In this document: piece after piece, positions 56,004-64,000 of the stretch
How the letters are laid out: each line of letters starts with the position of its first letter
Position numbering within the stretch: the stretch's first letter is position 1
Origin: Chaenocephalus aceratus
Lineage: Eukaryota > Chordata > Actinopteri > Perciformes > Channichthyidae
Direction of reading: 5' to 3'
Assembly (NCBI GenBank): GCA_023974075.1
Contig: CM043799.1
Coordinates: 5,690,928-5,754,927 of the forward strand
DNA length: 64,000 nucleotides
The notes under the pieces: generated by a model
What the model saw: the letters and a program-made list of their open reading frames with translations, nothing else
Told to the model about the DNA's origin: nothing
Databases searched by the model: none
Program-made: the position numbers and the translations under genes

Positions 56004-56639
56004 AAGGACTAGAAACAGGCTGTCCTCTAAAGTGGATCGGCTAGCTGCCGATAGGGGCATGATGAAGTCGCCTCTTGGCCCCTCAGCCTGGGCCCGGTGT
56101 AGGGGCTGCTAGCGGGCCGCCTGTCCCCCCCCTCCTTCGGTTGGCGCCCCTCCTTCGGCTGACGCACCTCCTTCGGTTGACGGAGAGTCCTCCGTAGCGT
56201 ACCAGTCGAGCCAGGGGAGCTGTTTAGGTCAGCTGCCCTGGAGGCACTGGAGCGTGCCGCCCAAGCTAGGCAGACCAGGCAGCAGCACTCGGGTCCTCGC
56301 AGACCTGTGCCCACTCCCAGCAGGCCCAGGGACCGCTCTAGCAGCCGCACTCATCCGCCGGATTACAGGGGTGGTCTGCAGAGGTCTTAGCGGCCCACTC
56401 AACCGCCTCCCAATGACTTTCGTGCCCCATGTCGCCCGCCATCCAGGCGGCCTCGTGCCCCAGAGCCTTACCGGAGCCCCCCAAGAGGCTCCAGGGTCCG
56501 GGGGGCTGGGCCCTGAAATCCCGGGGGTGGTCGGCGGCTGCTTTCCCAGCAGCAGCTCAGTTTCTGGGCAGTCTGTACTTCCGTCCCTTGGGTGGTATTC
56601 ACCTTAACCCAGGGGTACGGACCGCAGCTCCGGCCCCTA

Positions 56640-57420
56640 GCCTTCGGCTGGGTCTAATTGACAGTCGTCAGCGATCCGGCAGGGGCCCTACCTCTGGGCC
56701 AAGAGTTGTCTGTCCTTCTGTCCAAGGACGCAATCAACCCAGTAAGACCCTCTGCTTAGCCAGGGGGTTCTACTCGGCATACTTTCTCGTGAGCAAGAAA
56801 GTCGGTTGATTTCGCCCGATCTTGGACCTCAGAGGAATCAACAGATTCCTGAAGGTGCTGCCATTCTATATGCTGACTACTGCATACGCACAGGTGGAGT
56901 GGTTCTCAACCGAGGGATGCCTACTTCCACGTGGGCCGGGCAAGAGGGTGCCTTATATTCAGTTCCTCCGGCTCTTGGGCAGACTGGCAGCTGCCTCGGC
57001 CGCTGGGCCCTTAGGCCCGCTGTCGTTGCGCCCCATGCAGATGTGGCTGAACAGCCTTCACTTGGACGCCAAGTGGCACAGGCACAGGGAAGTCAGGGTG
57101 TCGCAGCATTGCTCCACTCTCCGTCACGCTGGAGGGGCAGGGCCTATCTCCTGGTAGGCGTGCCCATGGGCGCCATCCCATCCCGCCAGGAGACTATCAC
57201 CATAGGTGCATGTCTCTCAGGGTGGGGTGCAGTGCGGCAGGGCAGGACCGTTCAGGGTCAACGGTCTGCCCAGCAGAGTGCGCGCCAGGTCAACGTGCTA
57301 GAGCTTCGGGCCGTGCAGCTTGCACTCACGCACTTTCTACCCCAACTGGGGGGCAAGAATGTGCGTTATCCTTGGGGACAGCATGTACATTGTTGCTTAG
57401 ACAACAGTCCCTTCTAGATA
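56640..57420 (+). pseudogene. DIRS RT/RNase H remnant, copy 3
   Basis: Fragments in different frames give the DIRS RT order: GFYSAYFLVSKKVG, then DLRGINRFLKVL, then a DAYFHV block near 56915. After that the palm with its DD active site is deleted, and the sequence resumes at FLRLLGRLAAASAAGPLGPL. RNase H follows: ITIGACLSGWGAV (first catalytic Asp lost) and ELRAVQLALTHFLPQLGG. Several stops and frameshifts. Supplies the bases that copy 1 has lost. Confidence 0.82.
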
Positions 57421-57599
57421 GTGGACGTTCTCACTCCACTCTGAATTTATGTGGCTGCGATTCTGCCCGACATGTTCGGGTCGACGGCGCCACGGCGGGG
57501 TGCCACAGGTCGGTGTCCCTCTTTATGAGTGGGGCTTTACGACAGCGTCCCCCTTGCACCCCGAGGGCTCCGGCTTGGGACCTGCCCTTGCTGCCGGAT

Positions 57600-58290
57600 G
57601 CCCTATCATCTCCTCCCTTCGAGCCCCTGGCCCAGGTGGGGCTTAGGTGGCTGCCCATGAAGGCAGCATTTCTGCTTGCCATAGACTCAGGGAAGCAAGT
57701 CGGGGAGGTGCATGTCCTCTCCATAAACAATACATGCCCGAGGTGAGACTCTCAGGTGTTGCCCTTTGGCCAATTGTGGCATTCCTGCCCGGGGTCCTTC
57801 CACAAACCCACTTCAATCAGCCTGCCCAGCTGGCACGCTTTGACATTCAGGAGTACGGCACGTCGAAGTTGCTGTGCCCTGGGGGTGCCCAAAGGCCGTA
57901 TATCAAGGCTACTGCCTGTATACGGCAGGAGGAGCAACTCTTGATTTTGCCCTGGCGGCACTAAAGGAGGTTAGGCCCTCTAACCAGTGGCTGCCCCACT
58001 GGGTTGTCGATACCATCTCACAGGCTTACGGGGCCAGTGGATGCCCCCTGCCATCAGGCTGAGATGCCACTCTACAAGGAGCATCTCAACATATTGGGCT
58101 GCCCTGAGAGGGGTGCCCCTGGAGACCATCTGCGCCGCGGCGTCGTGGGCGTCTTCTGGCACATTCTCCAGTTGTCATCAGGTCAATGTCGTCACTCCCC
58201 ATTCTTTGGGCGTGGTGCTTTTGCCGAGCTCCGCTGCTTCCAGTGGTGAGCAAGGGCTTGGATTCTTCATGACATTGTTGGTATAAGTCA
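57600..58290 (+). pseudogene. DIRS tyrosine recombinase remnant, copy 3
   Basis: DSGKQVGEVHVLS replaces the catalytic Arg of copy 1 by Gln (CAA at 57696-57698, a CpG-type change). RCHSTRSIS keeps the His-X2-Arg pair; SCHQVNV lacks the nucleophilic Tyr. Frameshifted in the same places as copy 1, so the damage mostly predates duplication. Confidence 0.78.
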
Positions 58291-58611
58291 TCCAGTGCTA
58301 AAGCTCCGCCTCTGGCGGTCAGTAGGGACGAAATAGAACGATAGTTACGGCTGTAACGACGGTTCTATGAGTCCCGGATGACCGCCAGAGTTCCCTGTCA
58401 CTCAGAATTATTGTGTGCTCGCGAGAAGATTCGGGGAACAGATCCTCTGACGACACCGGCTGATATAGCCGGTGTCACGTGGGTCACAGGTGACTTTGTT
58501 GTTATTGGTACTCGAGCTGCGCATGCGCGCGATGGACATATCCAGTGCTAAAGCACCGCCTCTGGCGGTCATCCGGAACTCATAGAACCGTAGTTACAGC
58601 CGTAACTATCG
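58284..58611. repeat. DIRS right terminus, copy 3
   Basis: Contains the outer and inner copies of the terminal motif (AGTGCTAAAGCTCCGCC and GTGCTAAAGCACCGCC) and AGTTACGGCTGTAAC. Only ATCCCTT of block F remains before the gag sequence takes over at 58619. Confidence 0.9.
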
Positions 58612-59159
58612 ATCCCTTGTATTTCCTTAATTCTGGGCATGTTCTCTGATTTAACATCAAAAGCAGCCTCTAGGCTAAGCAAATGACAACTCGCCGCACA
58701 TTTAGAAACCCTATCAATCAACGCTTTGATCTCAATGGAGCCTCGCTCGGTGCCAACTGATTTTTCATTCTTTCGCTCATTATATCCTCTTTTCTCTGCA
58801 ATAGCCATCCAAGCTTTAACACATTATTTCATGTATCCTATGTCCCAGGAGGAATTCGGATAATTTTCAACAAGTTTAAATGCCTGCCACAACACGCCCA
58901 TGTCAAAAGTACCGGTTAAAGGCCAATCAAATTGAATCTTCCCTTTCTGATTATTCTGTTGTGAGTGTTCACAAAGTAACGAGGTGAACGGCATAACTTT
59001 AGACCAATCCAAGCTTCTTCCGACAATTCCAGACGGCATATTAGGGGAAAACATATGAGTGTAGTGGCTGTCTGTAATTGGATTTTTAGAAGGTGTCTTG
59101 GTGCGTGAATTTGTTTTCCTCTTACCAACTGAATCGTTTGTGGAGACAGTATTACCCAT
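58612..59159 (-). pseudogene. Endogenous retrovirus gag fragment, third copy
   Basis: Matrix-type frame from 59159 (MGNTVS start) with the same in-frame TAA at 58824-58826, then open until the join to the DIRS flank at 58612-58619, where GTATTTCC gives a short overlap. Shorter than the other two copies. Confidence 0.72.
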
Positions 59160-61136
59160 GTTTAACGGTTAGTACAATAAAACAAACACTGCAATTAGAC
59201 AAACAAACATGAACTCGTAACAAACATCAGCGTGACAGCAAAGCTCATCCAACTTAATTTAATCCGAATAGAGAGGTCTCAGAGGGGGTAGGGAAATATC
59301 TGTTTAATATGAGTGCCTTCTTACTCATATATACTTGTACAAGTGCTAAGAACGGAATCTGTTGAAGAGCAATAACTAATTTATTCTCAATCAACAACCA
59401 CTATGCCAATTTAGTGGTGCTTTGTCCCCCCCGATCCGGAGAGCATGGACTTTTTATTTATCCAGTACCCTTTCTTCTCCAACACAATCAAATTGAACAA
59501 CCCATCAGTTCATTTCAACGATGAAACACGGCGCTATGTCACATTCTCGCGTACCACCCTTCCCATTAATGACCAATTAACCTATATTCTGATGTGTGCA
59601 CCCCAGGCAGGCAGCCAGTGTCTCCAGCAAGTAGGAAACTGCGGCGCGCCAGGCGACGCACGCACTTAGTTGTCTGCCCCAGTCTTGCCAGCAAAATAGT
59701 AGAAGACGGTCGCAGACAAAAAGAAATGCTTTTAGACCGTTCTGTTTTTTGTTTTTTTTAAACAATCGGCAATGGTGAGAGGAAAAGATATGTGACACTC
59801 TGTGCTTTTCGTCCTCTTCGCCTGCGGCCCCCGCAGGGGGGGGTGAAATCACACACACACCCTGCAGCAGCTGCAGGCAGATTCGAGGTGATGCCTGCTG
59901 TTGATTTAACCGGTTGACCGCTGAAACCTCCAGAATTCGGCGATTTGTTTCCATAGAAATCTATCACATTGCTCCTAATGCAGAAGTCCATTTTACTGAT
60001 GCTCTCTTTAAGGTCTCTCCGATTATTTGCTGTGTGTAATTGTCTGGTAATTTAATTCCAAGAAACACACACAGAGGAAATCAGTCAAAATCGATATTCC
60101 TAGGTTATTATTACCCCCAAATATTCTTATTGTTTTTTACATGAGCTGTGTTTGCTCTGAAGGCACATGCCCCAGCAGCAATCACAGGGAAAATCGGCCA
60201 GGACGAAATCCCCTTAGACACCGATTCCCCAGGTTATCATTAAAACCCCCAAATGTAAAGAGTAGAGAAACCAAAAAAATGCAGCCGCTCAGTTTCACAG
60301 GTAATTTATGATACCGTCAATCACAGATTCTGGTAGGGCAATGTCCAAATATAGATTTGTTACACTTGAAACGCAAAACATAAAACACAGTGAGACTCAT
60401 TACTTTCTCACTTGACATGAAAATACGTCCAACTTCAGGCAAACTGCACTTAAGAATGTCTTGTTTTCTGCATCTCAATTCACAAAATCATGTGAAACAC
60501 CTGTTTGTCAATGCATATCAATCAACATCTGTGGGTGTTCCTCACCTCTCACGTGATGCATGCTTGGGTACTGTTAAGACGAGGTACACAAATACTGGAC
60601 TCAATTGCAACGACTCACTTTTTAATGAGAAAAAATAAACAAAGTTTAAACAAAAGATCATTCTTGCGAGGACAAAATGAAGCTCTTGGTTTCTAACAAA
60701 CAAAACGCTCCTCTCTGGTAACACGCTGGGTCTCTGGACATGTGACGCACACTGAAACAAGACAAACTGGCACAAGACAAAGGGAGACAAGGACTATTTA
60801 AACATGAGGGAAGTGGGAACAGGTGGAAACAATCAGGGGTGGGGCAGAAGCTGAACGATGGCGGGAAAACACACAAAGGGAGGAAGTAACAGGGCCTGAA
60901 ATGAAAGACAAGAGGTAAGTACAAAATAAAACAGGAAAACGAGACATGACATGAAACATGGGGACTTGACGACAGACATAAATAGACAGACAAGACTGGA
61001 CGTGAAGTAACATGAACACCTGACTCTACATAGAAACCTGACTAGACTTGAAATAACAGACATAAAACAAACACAACTAACACATTTGACGACACACAAC
61101 AGGTACACTCCTTCCAACCATCCTCACCAGTAGTCT
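59160..61136 (+). other. H1 block, second copy, with extension
   Basis: 59160-60937 matches 36597-38228; 60938-61136 is the continuation that copy 1 lost to the DIRS join. No recognised gene. Contains 60343-60478, missing in the first copy. Confidence 0.75.
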
Positions 61137-62131
61137 TAGGTGTAAAATAATAGATTATAAACATCACACAATGATGGCATTTGGTCACTCTCTGGAGTTA
61201 AAATAAAGGGCCTAACAAAGGTCTTAGTTTTTCTGCCAATGCAAGGCAGCCAACCCTGAGCAAATGATGTCTTTACGTGGACAGAAAAGGTGTTGATGTG
61301 AAAAACAGGCACAAGCACATTTGGAATGTGAAAAGTTGGCTAATGAAATGTTGTCAGTCACTCTTGTGTAATTATCTTCCCCTCCCCTTTTCCTCCCGTC
61401 CGTCTCGCTCTCATCTGCCTGTATACCTAGGTACAGTTCCAAACATCGAAAACATCCCGAGGCGTTTGCAGGTTTAATACAAAAACTCGGGTGTCATAGT
61501 TGCTCTTTCACTTCGACCCAACACTTCGTTTTTTTTTGTATTGTTATTTAGTAATATAGGAGTTACAAGACAAGTGTGTACAAGTACAGTGTCACAGATG
61601 CACATACGACCGTAAGGTGAATTTACAAGTAAAGACAAATAACAAATGACAAAATATACATGGAGACAAAACAAATGGTGTGTGTTTGCTTGTCTGTGTT
61701 TGAGAGATTAGACAAAATAAAACAGTAATAAATGACAAATGTAGAATGTAGAATGAAAATGATAGTAGCAGGGCCTTAAAGGAGTAAGCCCAAATTGTGG
61801 GTGGTGGGGTGCAGTGACAGGGAGGCCAGAAGTCCTCCTACACCAAAACCTTGTTCAGTGGAGGCTGATCTGTTCATGGGCAACCCTCAGACCCTCAGGA
61901 GGGGGTCTGCTCACCCTGCAGTACCTTTTTAATGGATTTTTGTTCAGAGCTGGGCGGCGGTGGCTGATGCTTTGGAGGACAACGTCCTGACCCCAAGGAG
62001 GGTGTTTACTCTGCTTGATCGAGCTTTGTCCCACTTTCTTCTTTATTTCTTCTTTCTTTCCCCAATAATGTATAAGTTTCATTTTATAAAACCAATTGTT
62101 GTTGTGGTTTTGGGTTTGGGAGCTACAAATG
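61137..62131 (+). other. H2 block next to the empty DIRS site
   Basis: Matches 51540-52533 with small indels. No gene recognised. At 62124-62138 it passes directly from CTACAAATG into AATCCCTTCACC (block F), the unoccupied DIRS target. Confidence 0.85.
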
Positions 62132-62204
62132 AATCCCTTCACCGCACCGGACATACCAACACCATGGGTGCTCCGAATTATGTTCTGTGTGTGGTGTGTG
62201 CGTG

Positions 62205-62482
<278 letters not shown>

Positions 62483-62629
62483 GTGTGCAACACGTTCTCA
62501 CTCCCACCCCGTCACATATTGACGGACGGTCAGGGCCCCTCTTCGTCGCTATATTACGTACAGGGTACCCCTTGACCGTCAGGCTTCTACGGGCAGGGCG
62601 TCCCATAGATAGACCTTCATAGACCACGG
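62483..62629. other. Short spacer without recognised features
   Basis: GC-richer than its surroundings; no gene or repeat boundary seen. Confidence 0.35.
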
Positions 62630-63740
62630 TGTAGTTATGCAATAAATGAAAAACTTGGGTCACAGGATCCTCAACAGTGCATTGCAAGACATCTATCAAT
62701 ATGTGTGTACCTCCACCATTAAACTGTCATATTCTGCACATTTCTTATTCTATCTACATACATAAGAGTATAATTCATATGTATAATATCAGTTAAAATA
62801 AGTGCTTCAACATAGTTAACATTGCAGGAAAGCAATATATTAGACGTTAAGTACTTTGTCAGGCTTAATATTTATCTGTAGATAGATACCCCCAAAGTTT
62901 TTTTTCTTATTTAAAAGAAGACCTTAATCTGTTATTTAATGTTTAAATAAAGGTTAATTCGTTTTTCTGTTTTGCACCTCCTCCTATTAATATCTTTGTA
63001 CATCCTGCACTAAACTGTTTTATTGTAGAGATCACTTATAGTATCTTCTTGATTTTTTATATTCTATATTTCTATCACAGACCTTCTACTTTCCCCCTAT
63101 GAAAGTATGTACTCTTAATATTTTTTTAATCAAATATAACACATAAAAACAATAATTCAATAACGTGCTTTAACCACTAGGCGGTGCACACAAGGTACAC
63201 ACAGCCATAATAACTTTGTATTATTAGTGTAGGACACTTGTATGTACAACATCTGAAGATGTGTAGTTTTATTCATACTTTCACATAATTTTACAGCATA
63301 TTGCTATACTATTTCAGACTCAGTATTTACATTCTTACATTCAAAATTCAATCCAATTCAAATCAGTAATATCTTTAAAAACTACATGTCCTTTTATATC
63401 AGCTGTGCACCGTTATGGTGTAAATATAACCTATCTATGAATTATATCAAATGTAAAAGTCAGCCGAATTAGTGTTGATACTGCAAGGAGATGTATTGTG
63501 TGAAGAGAAATTGAAGATGTTGTTTAATTGTTGATATATTTATGATCCACGTCAAGTATTCAGTTTCGGCGGCATTTCTTCAGTTTTTCCAAAGGTCTTC
63601 TCATCAGGGCTCTATAAATAAAGAACTACGGCAGATCTGTAATATGTAATGCAGCCGAACCGTGTATTACAATGCCGTTATGTGATGACTTTCAAAGAGA
63701 AAAGCAAGAGCACTTGGAATTAAGTATTATTTTATTCTTT
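62630..63740 (-). repeat. Rearranged, mostly inverted copy of 19160-19840
   Basis: 62630-62717 matches 19668-19752 directly. Then 62748-62829 matches 19754-19835 inverted, and 63150-63730 matches 19160-19480 inverted. More diverged than the unit A/B pair, so an older dispersed copy. Confidence 0.75.
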
Positions 63741-64000
63741 TAAAATGTTTTCCGGATTTCATATCATATAAACACCAAATCCCAGCATGCATTGCGGCTA
63801 AAACAGCGTAGCTGAGGATCTTGGGTAATCACTCGAAATGCCTACGTCTGTTTCCGGTTATTTTTATTTTGAAATTCAGTTCCTGACGAATGCTGTGAAA
63901 AAACACATTTCCACCAAAAAAAACGTTAGCAACCATGAATGTGTACACATTCATGAAGTAATCTTCGTCATAACTAGCAAACTAAACATCATGTACATGT
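63741..64000. other. Right edge with promoter-like motif
   Basis: CAAATCCCAGCATGCATTGC near 63776 resembles the ZNF143/THAP11 site seen in repeat R and at 20069. No ORF of note. Confidence 0.3.

Larger units (their letters stand above)
52534..58611 (+). mobile_element. DIRS1-like retrotransposon copy 3 (most complete)
   Basis: 6.1 kb with left and right termini, leader with tandem arrays, gag-like ORF, RT/RNase H and tyrosine-recombinase remnants. DIRS elements copy through RNA and integrate as circles by a tyrosine recombinase, without target duplication. The flanks TACAAATG and ATCCCTT are directly adjacent at 62126-62138, the empty site. RT core deleted and catalytic residues lost, so inactive. 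Confidence 0.93.

Overview
This is a ray-finned fish (teleost) nuclear genome window. It is AT-rich, has long GT and other microsatellites, and is dominated by transposable elements typical of teleosts: an L2-clade LINE, DIRS1-like tyrosine-recombinase retrotransposons, an old endogenous retrovirus gag-pro fragment, hAT-type and other terminal-inverted-repeat DNA elements and many MITEs. I see no rRNA or tRNA gene, no CRISPR array and no intact conventional host gene. The only host-type protein signals are a decayed multi-exon gene on the minus strand (10377-12490, resembling a multi-copy teleost family with SAMD3-like members), a THAP-domain ORF (26691-26942), and two small spliced ORFs inside a 3.2 kb insertion (21823-25026).

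Layout. 1-12783: hAT terminus, palindromic MITE cluster, LTR-like block, microsatellites, L2 tails, a 1.6 kb GT minisatellite, and the decayed minus-strand gene interrupted by a MITE. 12784-29713 is unit A and 29714-36596 is unit B of a direct tandem segmental duplication. The units are co-linear and nearly identical, but unit A carries extra insertions: a 2.78 kb TTCATGAAC-rich element, a longer form of a nested Harbinger-like element, an 0.88 kb tandem duplication, the 3.2 kb insertion and a THAP-containing insertion. Both units end in the same minus-strand retroviral gag fragment.

36597-62183 is a mosaic of repeated blocks. H1 is unique-looking sequence (36597-38230, 59160-61135). H2 occurs at 51540-52533 and 61141-62131. 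DIRS copies lie at 38231-40135, 40546-43753 plus 47420-47745, and 52534-58611. F is the DIRS right flank (40136-40545, 47746-48149, 62132-62183). Gag fragments lie at 48310-51533 and 58612-59159. A 3.67 kb L2 replaces the pol region of the second DIRS copy. The junction H2|F at about 62131 is the unoccupied DIRS target site, so the three DIRS copies share one ancestral insertion that was later multiplied by segmental duplication.

The genes do not form a pathway; the window is best read as a duplicated, repeat-driven locus. Both the DIRS copies and the retroviral fragments are inactive (frameshifts, stops, lost catalytic residues, deletions). The least explained parts are the two convergent spliced small ORFs in the 3.2 kb insertion, the THAP insertion bracketed by an inverted ETS-like motif, and the nested tandem repeats in the DIRS leader that reuse the element's own terminal palindrome.
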